A stretch of 64,000 nt of DNA from Neonectria sp. B-13 (taxonomy: Eukaryota > Ascomycota > Sordariomycetes > Hypocreales > Nectriaceae): the NCBI GenBank assembly GCA_002682825.1, contig NOKP01000002.1, positions 6,120,309 to 6,184,308 on the forward strand, written 5' to 3'. This document shows, piece by piece, positions 1-11,166 of the stretch. The notes beneath the pieces are model-generated. The model did not search any database. It had not been told where the DNA came from and saw only the letters and a list, made by a program, of their open reading frames with translations. The position numbers and the translations under genes were made by a program. The stretch's first letter is position 1, and each line of letters starts with the position of its first letter.

Positions 1-1187
1 AGTCTTCACATACCGCCGGACAGACGCATTTCCACAAGCTCCCAGCTAAGACCGAGTGGAGCTAAGAGTCGTCGCCGGCCGATTTCCATGCAGTATAGGG
101 GTCGAACTGCGGCTTCCAGAGCGGGCCAGGACCAGGCTTAGGGTGGGGAAAGTGTCCTGTCAACCGGCTGGACCGGGCGGTCAGGTTAAAAACACGAGAT
201 ATCCTTGCTGCAGCCTACATGAAAGCTTAGACTAGCTGTATCCCTGGCTTAATTGCTTGGCTTACGGCTGCATCCAAAAACGTATTCTTCCGAGCGCAAT
301 GGGCGCCGTAGCGGGTTTCAACCCCCGAATTGCACCAGTCTAGGGTTGCCATATCTCGGCCCCTCGGGACATCGGCCAGACAGGGATTGCTAGATCGGCT
401 CCTGTCAACTGGACTGTTTTCAAGCTTTTTGCGGGTACAAATCTTAGACTACCCTTAATAATAAGCATATCCGCGCCGAGAGCCATTGAACAACAACAAT
501 GGGTGACATGCTTGGGCGAGGGAAGGTTAAAATACTTGCAGATAGATCTTGAGCAGACAAGAACAAGCCGCAACATTTGCCATCCACTGTTTTTTTTTTT
601 CCCTCTTGACTTGAGCGACGGGCCTGCCACAAGACACGAGACAGTGGCCCAACATTTCTTCGTATTTGACAACCGAACCGTCAGAGTGGGGATGGGAAAT
701 GTCAGGGGCTAGCATGGTTGTTTTAAGGTGGAGTCTAGAGGTCTAAACATTCCACCGCCTTATCAATACTGTTTTATATTTCCGCCAATGGCCACTGCGG
801 TGGATGAGTGAAACTACGCCCTCGCTTTGCTGGTTGGTGGCTTGTGGTCTCGCCGTCGGCCCTGAAACCGAAGTTCGGCCAGAGGCGACCGAAGAGCCTT
901 GGAGCTACCCATGCATGGAAGGAAGCTGGGACTCGGGAGCCGCTAATACAGCCTCATCAATGGAACACGCGCAAAGAGTGAAGGCTTCAACAGACGTCGC
1001 TTTTGTATAAAGGCGCCATGAGCCACTCGCTTCTACAGTTCTGGTCTTTCTCACACACTTCATCATTCTTTACCTTTAATCTTCATTCACACTCATTAGC
1101 CCTGGTGGTTATACACTCGTTTTATCACTCTCAACAAACAACACAACACTCAATTCTTTTACTCAAACCTTTCAAACAACCTTCAAC
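1..1187. other. Intergenic, upstream of pectate lyase
   Basis: No convincing coding exon was found. Short frames here have no family-like content. The last 180 bases are pyrimidine-rich and carry the promoter region of the pectate lyase gene. Confidence 0.5.
1006..1013 (+). promoter_or_regulatory. TATA-like box of pectate lyase gene
   Basis: TATAAAGG lies about 180 nt before the ATG. It is followed by a CT-rich leader typical of strongly expressed fungal genes, and the start context CTTCAACATGAAG is good. Confidence 0.55.
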
Positions 1188-1952
1188 ATGAAGTTCTCCG
1201 CTGTCCTCACTGGCCTTTTCGCCACCGCTGCCCTCGCCGCCCCTTCGGCTGACATCACCCCCAACACTGTTGGAGTCCTCGAGAAGCGCGCCTCTTTCCC
1301 CATCCCTGCCTCCAAGGGCTCCGTCACCTACAAGAAGGTTCAGACCATCTCGGGCACCTTCGATGGTGGTATGAAGACCTACGGCCGAGGTGTCAAGTGC
1401 ACTGGCCAGGCTGAGGGTGGCGACGCTGACGCCGTCTTCATTCTCGAGAACGGTGCTACCCTCAAGAACGTCATCATCGGCGCTGACCAGATTGAGGGCG
1501 TTCACTGCAAGGGTGCTTGCACCATTGAGAACGTCTGGTGGAAGAAGGTCTGCGAGGATGCTCTCAGCATCAAGGGCAACGGCAATGCCCTCATCAAGGG
1601 CGGTGGTGCCACTGGCGCTGATGACAAGATCATCCAGCACAACGGTCTCGGCACGGTCACCATCGACGGCTTCACCGCCGTTGACTTCGGCAAGCTGTAC
1701 CGCTCGTGCGGTAACTGCAAGGTCATGGGCCAGCGCAACGTCATCGTCAAGAACGTCAAGGCTTCCAACGGCAAGCTCCTCACCGGTATCAACTCCAACA
1801 AGGGCGACGTCGCCACTATCACCAACACCTGCGCTACCTCGGTCAAGAAGATCTGCACTGAGTTCAAGGGCACCACCCCCGGCAACGAGCCCAAGGAGAT
1901 CAGCTCTGGACCCAGCGATCACTGCAAGTACTCCACCATCAAGTCGTGCTAA
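1188..1952 (+). CDS. Secreted pectate lyase, polysaccharide lyase family 3
   Basis: Intronless, 254 aa. It cleaves de-esterified polygalacturonate by beta-elimination outside the cell. The N-terminus is a clear signal peptide (about residues 1-17), followed by a dibasic KR at 33-34 that fits Kex2 processing. The body shows the PL3 parallel beta-helix pattern, with motifs such as [14 protein letters not shown] and [14 protein letters not shown], and ten cysteines, normal for fungal PelA-D type enzymes. Length matches the family. Codon use is strongly C-biased at third positions, which suggests high expression. Family assignment is firm; substrate detail is by family. Confidence 0.95.
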   Translation: MKFSAVLTGLFATAALAAPSADITPNTVGVLEKRASFPIPASKGSVTYKKVQTISGTFDGGMKTYGRGVKCTGQAEGGDADAVFILENGATLKNVIIGADQIEGVHCKGACTIENVWWKKVCEDALSIKGNGNALIKGGGATGADDKIIQHNGLGTVTIDGFTAVDFGKLYRSCGNCKVMGQRNVIVKNVKASNGKLLTGINSNKGDVATITNTCATSVKKICTEFKGTTPGNEPKEISSGPSDHCKYSTIKSC

Positions 1953-2693
1953 ACGGTTTTACCGTACGGCAATGCGCAGCATGTTGGTTGCTTGCTTGCT
2001 GGATCTGAGATCCACGGGGCATGAATGTTGGGTGGAGGAGAGTTAGTTGTAATTTGTAGAACCTTTTATTCTTGATACTATAGCTTGTTTCAACGTAAAT
2101 AGGCAATAATATTGATACTTCGCGTCACATTAACGGATCAATATCTTGATTTATATTTGTGATGTGCCAGTGGCTAATGTCGCTAAAATTTGATGTAAGC
2201 CATTCATCCCGACACCTGGATATCGACCTCATTTCAGCAGCGACTGGTCATTTTTGAACCGGGGGTCAGTTGCATCTCCTCTCTGAGTGATGAGATTCAT
2301 GAAGTGAAGAAGGGAGCTTCACTCCAATCGATCGCGTTTAAAAGAGGACGGGCAGCCACTGTGAAAACAGGCCGACTTCCATTCTACACGCCTTCAACGA
2401 CTTTCGATCCCTGTCGCAGTCAACGATCCTTCATGCTGTGACTGGGGCTATGAGGCTACCCGGGAGCTATGGCTTGATGTACCATGATCGCTCGAAGAAC
2501 CCCTTGCGAGGCTCTTGCACCAGTGGACTCTTGGAGGAGGAATAGTTCGTACGACTTGGACACCCTAAATGACGCCAGGCGGGTATTCACTCTGGATCTC
2601 TGTCCAGATGCTGTAAGTCATATGCCATGGCTGATTATGAAATAGACGCGCTATTGATGTGCCTTGAGTGTTGAAACTTGAATATGCCAGAAT
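1953..2693. other. Intergenic between convergent genes
   Basis: This holds the 3' flanks of the pectate lyase gene (+) and the aldehyde dehydrogenase gene (-). No coding signal or repeat was seen. Confidence 0.5.
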
Positions 2694-4508
2694 CTAGCTC
2701 GCAACATTCTTGTTGAGAAAGAGCGTTTGGACATTGCAGAATCCCTTGAGCCCGTTCAAACCCCACTCTGTGCCGATTCCACTCTCCTTGTGTCCCCCGA
2801 AAGGGGCTGCAGGTGAGAGATCGAAGTGCGTATTAATCCACACAGTTCCAGCTTGCATTCTTTTGCCAATACGCGCCGCGTTTGCGATGTCGTTAGACCA
2901 GACAGAAGCCCCCAGTCCCATGTTCGTGTTGTTCGATCGGGCGATCACTTCTTCCTCCGTTTTCCAAGATAGAAGTGGCACAATTGGTCCTGTGATGAGA
3001 GTAAGAACAGCAACGTAGAGCAGGCAAATGTCCATACCAAAAGGCTCCTCGACGACAATTCGTGAATCTTCCGGAGGCCGGTCAATAATCGTCGGGTTAA
3101 TAAAATAACCTTGGGATGGCGAAATTTCTCCTCCAACAGCCACCTTCCACCCCTGCGTCCTGATATCCTTGAAGAAGGACTTCACTCGGTTGTATTGCAT
3201 CTCGTTTTGGAGAGGACCATGACTTACTCCCTCCTTTGAGCCGTCTCCGAGAACATACGACTTGACTTGCTTGACCAGCGCCTCTTGGAATTGTGGGAAA
3301 ATGGAATCATGAACATATATGCGCTTTATGTTCAAGCAAATCTACAAAAAGAGTTGTCAGTCGTTCGCAACACATTAGGAAATACCAAAATTTGCCCTCG
3401 AGTACACACCTGGCCAGAATTGAGGAAAGCAAAGAAGGCGACCTGAATTGTTAGCCGATGCGCCCTAATCGGATCAGTGCGATTACTTGCCTTCTCAGCG
3501 ACCTTGTCAATATCAACATCAGGACAGATAATAGCTGGGTCGTTACCACCACTAGTTTCGGTGTCAGTATATCTTCTATTGTCCGATCCCATTCAAAGTA
3601 AAAGACTCACAGCTCTAGAGTGACTCTTTTCAGTGTCTCGCTAGCGCTCCGAAGCACAAGCTTTCCAGTAGCTGTAGAACCAGTGAAGCTGATTTTACCA
3701 ATACCAGGGTGACTAGTGAGCCAGGGTCCGAGTCTGTCATCTCCACTGAGGGATTGAACCACACCAGGAGGAAAGAACTGTTGAGCAAGTTCAACAAGCT
3801 TGAGCCCACAATATGGGGTAAAGGGCCTAGAAGGACACATTAGCATGAAGGGCCTAGTGCTTTAACAATCTAGGTGAGGAGGCTTACGAAGGCTTCACGA
3901 TGATAACGTTGCCTGTCAGGAGCGCAGGAGCCAGTTTTCCGGTGGCCAGGAGAAGAGGAAAATTCCATGGGATAATTGCTCCCACGACACCAATTGGAGT
4001 GTAGCTGGTGATCACGCTGCGAGTCTCTTCATCCTCAATAATATCTGTTGGCAAAGGAATGTTTGCCATGCCACGGATCCATTCGATGGCCGCCTTCGTC
4101 TCGGACTCCGCTTGAGGTATCTGTGATATCGAAGTTGTTAAACCAGAGCCTACACAGTCCATGTGAGATACTCACCGGCTTTCCTTGCTCCGTGGTGAGA
4201 AGGTCTCGAAATTTGGACTGCAACTGGTCCACGGCATCCGCGTAGGCTAGCACAGCGCGGCGACGCTCCTCGTAGGGAACGTTTGACCATTTCCGGAAGG
4301 CCTCCGTAGCAGCAGCAACTGCGCGGTCCAAATCATCTTGGGTAGCCACAGGAACTTCGCCCAGAGGCTGCAAGTTGGCAGGGTTGATGCCATGCCGGGT
4401 TTCTCTGGTAGTCGCAACCTGTCCGCCAATAATCTGGACGAAGTTGCTGTCAAAGTCCAAAGGTATGATGGACTGCTTCGTCCTGTTCATTGGAGTTGTG
4501 GCTGGCAT
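2694..4508 (-). CDS. NAD(P)-dependent aldehyde dehydrogenase
   Basis: Seven exons: 4508-4176, 4120-3888, 3826-3611, 3551-3491, 3442-3410, 3341-3038, 2989-2694, giving 491 aa. It oxidises aldehydes to acids, probably in the cytosol since no targeting signal is evident. Landmarks in order: [22 protein letters not shown] (cofactor binding), VTLELGG with the general base Glu near 260, NSGQIC with the catalytic Cys near 294, and VEEPFGP towards the end. The start at 4508 was chosen because residues upstream do not look like the family; an open frame extends to 4793. Intron 4 has a GC donor (GCAAGT). The last intron (48 nt) is in frame with no stop, so retention would still be translatable. Confidence 0.93.
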
Positions 4509-5280
4509 GATTGGTATCGTTCTTGGAGGAATGAATGGAACAGGGAGAATAGATCGGGGTTGTGCCTTTAGGTCCAACAGGCTACGATATTGCTGGAAAC
4601 ACTGAACTGGACGTCGAATCTTGTTGGGAGAGAAGGTGAGTCTTATGCGTCCTTGATGCGGCATTTTATCTCTATATGAAGAGCGGTAGTGGAACGTGAC
4701 ATGGGTTTTCTCAAGCCCTATTAGTGGCCGAAATCGTGGATGTGAACGCCCATTTTGCTTCTGTGGTGGTTGTGTGATCGGAATGTGAGACATCCAATGC
4801 TTTTACCCCGCATCTTGTCTCGACCAACCCGGCCGATCAAGGTCGGTCAGGATCGGGAGGTCACGACGCAAACTATCCTGGTGAGTTGAGATGCGTGGTG
4901 ACTCGGGGTATGTTACGTAACATCATGCACTCAAACCATTCTCCCTTCTCCCCGTAAGACACTGCAAGTATTACTCGGTGTTTCTTTTCTGGCTTCCAGT
5001 TACATTGTTCCAACTATTGCTAGTAAAGATTCCTCGGAAGATTCTAAGTCCCTGAAAAGCATGGGAGTGAAAGACTTAGATCTGCATAGAAAAGCTAGGA
5101 GTATTTGGGCTCTCACATTTCAATGCGACGCAACGGGTGTATATGCTGTCATCAAAGACAGTAGATATCTATAAATCTTAAGCTCTGAAGGTAAAGTACA
5201 TTCTAAAAGAAACGAAACAGATCTCGTGAGCCCCGAAATTGAGTATTAGAAGCCGTGCTTCTAAGTCATTCTCTAACACC
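4509..5280. other. Intergenic
   Basis: Holds the promoter of the aldehyde dehydrogenase gene and the 3' flank of the next minus-strand gene. No further gene was seen. Confidence 0.45.
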
Positions 5281-6553
5281 TTACAGTTTCACAGCCATTC
5301 CCTGCGCATTCTTGTTTGCTCCTAACTCTCCCAAGTCGAAATGCTGAACTTGCACCTTTCTGACTGCATCCACCACCGTGACAGCCGCATGTGTTGTGCC
5401 ATTTCCGGGGCTAAGAGCATAGACAAAGTTCCCAGCTGCCCTGAGGTCAACCAATCCCGGGTCGCCGTTCGCGCCGAGATCAATGACGCCTTGGATACTC
5501 GCATCGTTCAACGACATCTCTACTAGTCTGTTAACTGCAACATCCGTGACGAATGCAGTTCTTGTTGCCAGAGAGATAGCAACCCAACAGGTCGCCTTTT
5601 GTTCGCTCACTGCAGCTTTGGCCTTGACTGTTGCAATATCGGTTTCAGAATCAAGAGAAAGAACAGCGCCGCCAAATGAAGCATCTGTCACGAAGATATT
5701 TCCGGAGCCGGGAATTGTAGAAGACCCGAAGAGAACTGCGGTGCCGTTTGGTGACGACTTTACGGCCTCCTGGCTCAGAGATGCTACTCCAGCACCTGCA
5801 GCGCTTTCTGCGTGAGACTCGACGGGGAAGACAGCCAAAAACCCGGTCTGGTTCTGTGGGGGATTTCCCTTGACTGTAACGAACAGACTGTTTTCATCGT
5901 TGGAGAAGAAGACTTGTGAAATTGTGTTGAAGGGTCCCACAGGCGGTGTTGTTTGCTCAAGGTCAAATGGTCGAAGATTATCCATGCCTTTCATGCCGTT
6001 GTGAGAAAACGAACTGCATGAGACTCCAGCCTTGGCACCGGAAGAACCAACGCAGACCATTTTGTTTTTCGCAGATGCCGTAACGGTATTAGGGAATTCT
6101 CCAAGAACAGCTACCGGCTTGCCAATCATGGTGAGCTTGGTTGGGTCCTCGTGATCGATGCTGAACATGGTGACAGTGTTTGACCCGGGGTTGACAGCAA
6201 ACAGGTTCTAATGGAGAGCGTGAGAAATTGTACGCAAACAACACAGCATCATTGGAATGCAAACATACGTTGTCAACTACAGTCAAAGCCGACTGAGAGA
6301 AGAGTGCATCTGGACCAGCAGGCTGCTTCGTTGTACCGTCGATGGCGTTCGACCCTCCACCGCCAGTGGTGGTATATCTGCCCTTCGATAGCATGCCGTC
6401 GGTCGCGATCGAAAGACTAATGATGGCATTCTCGTCGTTATTTGTGATTAAGTAAATCGCCTTCCCTGACTGGGGAGCTGCCTTGCATCTCGATGGATGT
6501 CCCAACGCCACAGGTGCCAAGGACAAAAGCAATGCCAGTATGTGAGCGTGCAT
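5281..6553 (-). CDS. Secreted beta-propeller-like protein (lactonase / carboxymuconate cyclase-like fold)
   Basis: Two exons, 6553-6269 and 6207-5281, 403 aa. The residues after the chosen start form a signal peptide (MHAHILALLLSLAPVALG); an upstream in-frame ATG at 6592 would bury it and is less likely. Repeated blade-like segments (NLFAVNPGS, NIFVTDASFGG, TAFVTDVAVNRL, NFVYALSPGNG) fit a seven-bladed propeller of the 6-phosphogluconolactonase / carboxymuconate cyclase superfamily, common in secreted fungal proteins annotated as 3-carboxymuconate cyclase. No catalytic residues can be assigned, so enzyme function is uncertain; it could be a secreted binding or virulence-associated protein. 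Confidence 0.75.
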
Positions 6554-6707
6554 CTCTGCTTTCGAAAAGAAAGATGAAATAAAAGTTGGCAAGTAGGATG
6601 ATCGACGAAAAATGAAATCGGATGAGATGCGGAAGTGTTATTGGGATGTCGAGAGGTTATTGATGAAGAGCTGGGTTGATTAGTAGTTGGAGAGGACATG
6701 TAACTGC

Positions 6708-6714
6708 ATTTATA
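6708..6714 (-). promoter_or_regulatory. TATA-like box of the propeller gene
   Basis: CTATAAA on the minus strand, about 155 nt upstream of the chosen ATG at 6553. Confidence 0.4.
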
Positions 6715-7628
6715 GCATTTGTACTAGAACTCCAGGCTGGGGCTTTGCTGCGGCATTTCGTCCGAGCATCTGCTTCAGTGTTTTCGTGGCTCAGATTTGA
6801 TACTCTGTCCGATGTGAGATAATCAGAATTTCCTATTTGGGAAGAAATGATGACAGGAGTTTGACATCAAGGGGGCAAGGCGTAGCATCCTACCTAGCCT
6901 TGTGGCGCCCCCGTGCGGGCCTTGAGCTAGGCACGCAGGCAATCAGCACTGGCCTAAAACTAGTTTACTCGCTTGTCTATTCGTACTCGGTTCCGGTTCA
7001 GATCCCCACTGGCCAGGGACAAAACCGTGAGCCCGAAGTGAGCTACGATGACGTTGTTAACTACTCTCAGCGCAACTACCCTATATCCTTTGTCGACGTT
7101 TCTCTTTTTTTCTGTCGCACAACAATGGTCGATGATGTTTCAATTGGCGCTGGGCATCTTTCATGAAACGCCTCCCAGCGCCTGCGATAAGTGTCGTCTT
7201 GGCTTGCTCCAGGGTTTTCGTGAAAACACTTGAGACATCGACCCTTCAGAATTTGCAGGAGTAGCAGTGCGAGTGCGACGTCATCTTGCCGCTAACCAAG
7301 AGAGGGAATTTTGATTATTCAACCGGCTGAAACGCTGCGGGGGCCGTTGGCTGTTCTAATCTAACACGACCGTCAGACCATGGTGCCTCAGGAGTCAACT
7401 TGTGCTGACGCCCCTGACTCCTGAAGTGGTTAGCACCGCTTGTCGGAAACCCTGTGAGAAAGGACAGGACAGACTCCGAAGAATGCGCCTCGACCTCTGG
7501 ATTCTTTTCATCACAATCAACTTCAAACTACCTTACTTCATCTGTCGCCGTTCGAATTAGCCACAGCCCCAGCCCTTGCTAGTGCTTGCTCCTTTGTACC
7601 TACGCTGCTTCACTCAACCTCACTCCCA
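6715..7628. other. Intergenic between divergent genes
   Basis: Lies between the propeller gene (-) and the bZIP gene (+). Open frames around 6837-7233 show no conserved motif. The C/T-rich 7500-7628 stretch is probably the bZIP leader. Confidence 0.45.
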
Positions 7629-8931
7629 ATGAGTAAAAACATCTTCCGTATCTTCAACCCCGGAGGTTTGTTTCAACCGATTTTCAATGATTCTGTCTCA
7701 AAGTCGTGCGACTTGGTTGCGACGATCCACTGACGGTTTTTCTCCACAGGCCCAAAGCAAGACCCAGTCGAGAAACGGCGCGGTCAACTGCGCAGAGCTC
7801 AACAGTAAGTCTCACAAAATACTGATTCGAATTGCCTAATGAGTTGTATAGAAATTACCGTGAACGCAAAGACAAATATGCAACGTCTCTGGAGAAGGAA
7901 CTCGCCCGTACAAGGGCCAGAGAAGCAAACCTGATGCGTGAGGTTGAACAGCTACAATCCACAGTTAAGGTGCTTGCGAGACTGTTGTCAGTCCACGCCA
8001 TAGACATCCCGGCCGATATTTGGTGCGAGGACGAGAACAACATGGCAAACCGGACCATGGTCAACACCCCAGAAACTTCTCCATTCTCTCCATTGCACCA
8101 GGTTCCGCTTCCGGTAAGGAAAACAAACGCCCCTGTTAGTTCCCCGGAGGATTTGAATCGATTGAGAGAGACCGAGAACCCTGCAACACCGCAGTGGGCC
8201 TCGTCAAGCGACTACCAAGCACAGCCAGAGTCTCTCGTTCTACCAAACTATCAAGATCACCCACTTCGATCGGCAGATTCGTGGACTGAGGTTTCTCAAG
8301 CGTCGATGCCATACCGAAACCCCAATAGGCGAATTTGCGACGTTGACCTTGTGACGGTCGGCATGGAGTTTGTCTTGATGTCTGTCCTCACCCCCCTTTG
8401 CATTAACATGGGCAATCTGATGAATTAGAAAGAAAATACCTAGTTTGCTGACAAACTCTACTATAAGGCTCGAAAGACCTTGTCTAGGTCACATTCATGG
8501 CGATCCAAGCAAGCCCAATGAGCCAGGTGGCCACGAACTGACAGTATCAGCCCAACTCCTCTCTATCTCGCCTTCATTGCCATCCAACGAGCCTACGCCG
8601 TCATTCCAGAAAGCCCCCTCAGCTCTACTTAATTGCCTGCTCAATCTCTCGCCAGATTTATGTCCAGATGGTGAGGTCACGCCAATTCAGGCATGGAATT
8701 ATGTTAGATGCCAGCCGCATTTTTCTAGTCTCGACGTGACGAGCTTGTGGACACTGTTGGAAGGATTGCGACAGGCAGTTAAATGTCATGGGTATTTTCA
8801 AGCGATTTGAGCCACTATTATGCTACATGACTGACTCTAGAGACAGGTTCGGGGCCGTTGTTGAGTGGGTTTTCTTTGAGAACTGGGTACATGACATGTT
8901 CAAGCTTCAGCGTGCTCACAGTCCATTATGA
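7629..8931 (+). CDS. bZIP transcription factor, fungal AP-1-like type
   Basis: Five exons: 7629-7665, 7750-7804, 7852-8379, 8468-8791, 8841-8931, total 344 aa. The basic region KRRGQLRRAQQNYRERKDKY is followed directly by a leucine-zipper-type coiled coil (about residues 40-75). The C-terminal half has a pattern seen in many fungal bZIPs of unknown role: MEFVLMLERPCLGH, VTPIQAW, and VKCHGDRFGAVVEW near the end. Two very short 5' exons carry the start and half of the basic region, so prediction from long frames alone would miss the DNA-binding domain. Target genes cannot be read from sequence. Confidence 0.88.
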
Positions 8932-9069
8932 GAGCATCCAGAAGCACTGGATTGAGCTGAAGGTTTGGCTGCAAAGTCGCAAGACAAAGTCAACAAGATT
9001 AACGTTCAATACGATGTAAAACACAATCAACTCGCCGTATGTGCTGATATCTGTCTGATGATTTAACCG

Positions 9070-10354
9070 TCATGCCCCATTCTTCAGAGCCACGCGACAG
9101 CCCGCGCAAGCTACCATCTCACATCCAGGGCAACGAAAAGAAAACCGAGGAGTACCACGTTGACAGCGCTGGCATTTGCTTGGTCCAGGGATCTGTTCCC
9201 ACCATGCTCGATGTTTGCAAGGGCCTTTCTGCCTTGTCGTATCTCTAGGTGTCCTTGGCTTGCGAGCCTTTCCAGGCTTCCCTGACCCATGTCCTTTCCA
9301 TCTTGCTTCTCCATTCCCACGCCCAGCCTCATCCTCAGCATTGGCTGCTTCATACGATTGATGGTACCTTCTTGCAGCCTCTGCTGCTTCTTTCTGATTC
9401 CGGGCTTCCGCCGCACAACGCGCTCTTTGTGCCTCTGCGGCCCTTACCGCTTCCTCCCATGCTTTGCGAGTTTCGGCTTCCTGTGCGGCTTCTGCTTGGC
9501 GTTTTCTTTCCCTTTGAGCGTCTGCCCTTTTAGAGTATTCTTCCTCTCGCTTCCGGCTCTCTTCAACCTCACGGGCCCAGTGATACCGGTCCTCTTCTGT
9601 AGCCTTTTGACTGAGCACCTGTTTGATCGTCTCACGATGCTTCTCCAGCTGCTCTTTCTTGGTCTCGACCACTACTCTGCGTTGTTCAATCTGTGCCTCG
9701 ACCACGAGCATGCCCGTCTTTCTTGCTGTCGCGCTGCGGTCTCGGTCCTCTTGCTGTTGCGGCGTTATTCGCCATAGAAAGCCAAACCAACCACGTCTGG
9801 CTGCCTCGTCACGCTCGTCTTTGAGTGCCTCGTCTTTGAGCCTTTTGAGCGCTGTTTCTCTCTCGTAGAGCTTTTCTGACGCGCGAGACAGGTCGTTTTC
9901 CAAGTCGTTACTCTGCTGAGCCAGTCCCCGTAGCTGGTTTGCTAGCTCCACTAGACGTTGTCGGTGTTTGCGCATTTCATACGACTCGGAAGGCTGGCTT
10001 GGTTTCTGGTTGCTATATACCCATGGGTTTTGCGTCTCAGGATAAGTGTCCTGAGCCCTGCCTGCATTGAATTTTGCTTCTCTCTGCGGCTGATATTGTG
10101 AATCGTATAGTCGTCGTTGTAGCGGATCGGATAGTGTTGAGTAAGCATTTTGAAGCTGGAGTGAACATTAACATTTAGGCTTCATTTTCATGAGCATCAC
10201 GCCACACCTTCTGAAAATTAGCAGTTGCTTGGGGGTCGCCCGGATTCTTATCTGGATGCCTCAATCTGGCCAGCCGTCTGTAGGCTACCTTGAGGGCCTC
10301 TGGCTCGGCTTTTTGAGACAGTTCCAGCACATCATAGTAGTCAACGCTGGTCAT
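9070..10354 (-). CDS. J-domain protein with long coiled coil and C-terminal Cys-rich domain
   Basis: Two exons, 10354-10208 and 10155-9070, 410 aa. Residues about 5-70 are a J domain with the HPD signature at 33-35 and the closing motif AYSTLSDPLQRRLYD, so it should stimulate an Hsp70. The middle (about 105-330) is a highly charged Glu/Arg/Ala-rich coiled coil, and the last 50 residues carry CxH and CxxC pairs (SKCQRCQRG, RCPGCEMVACAGC) that could bind zinc. The architecture suggests a specialised co-chaperone or scaffold rather than a canonical DnaJ. The 52-nt intron sits inside the J domain. Confidence 0.85.
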
Positions 10355-11166
10355 AGTAGCTAAGTTCAGGAACCTTAAGTACTGGGGATAATGTTGGAGG
10401 AACAATGCCGCGTATCCTCTACGCGCCTTGCTCGTAGATGAGGGGTAGTGGCCGGTTTATTGGGCCTCTGGTAATTTAGGCCGACAGGCTGCAAGGCTGC
10501 ATGTTGGTTCATCGCGGTGTGTTAATTGGCTCAGGCTGTGCATTGTGTAAAATCAAGAGCCCCCGAAGCTCATGACAATACGATAGCTTATATATGACTT
10601 GGCAAACGATGTAGAAGTTGCATAGTTGTCAAGTCGTGGGTCTGGTATGGTTGTAGACCAGCCCAAAGCCAGAGCAATTCGCAGAAAAAGAAAAGGTTGA
10701 GCTAACAGACATCATTGAGTAACCATGCCATACAATCATTAAGCCTACGAGTATTTAAGGTGCGTTGCCCTTCTACAATAGAAGCTAAATGATGTAAAGT
10801 ATAAATTTCCTTAGAGTGGTTCCAAAGGCGTAGCATCTTATATCTCTGATCGAAATACTAACATAAGCGAGTCTTTTGGTCAATCCCGTGGTTCTGATAG
10901 CGGCTGCGCCCTCAAGGACCAAACCGGATACTTCCTCGCTGTTGCGCAGCAGCAGCTTTGCCACACCCAAGGGCAAGCGTAGTTTTAATGCAACACACGA
11001 TACATGCACGCCAAGATTCTAATAGCGCTAGGGTTAATAAGTGGTATATTTCCTGCCTTGAGGCAACTGATAGTTCGCTTTGTCCTGGGCCTTTTGGGGC
11101 CCTGCCTTGTGTGGAATGATCTTTGTCTCAATGGTAGTCTGATAGCCCAACCCCTAACTCAATAGT
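10355..11166. other. Intergenic
   Basis: AT-richer DNA without a supportable gene. A 74-codon minus-strand frame at 10785-11009 was considered and not accepted. Confidence 0.4.

Noticed and set aside
1131..1922. 263-codon minus-strand frame opposite the pectate lyase
   Set aside because: Low-complexity Val/Asp/Leu-rich antisense shadow of strongly biased codons; no motif.
10785..11009. Minus frame containing AAIRTTGLTKRLAYVSI, slightly like the GH3 start motif [11 protein letters not shown]
   Set aside because: The similarity is about eight residues, with no further GH3 blocks nearby; chance resemblance is likely.
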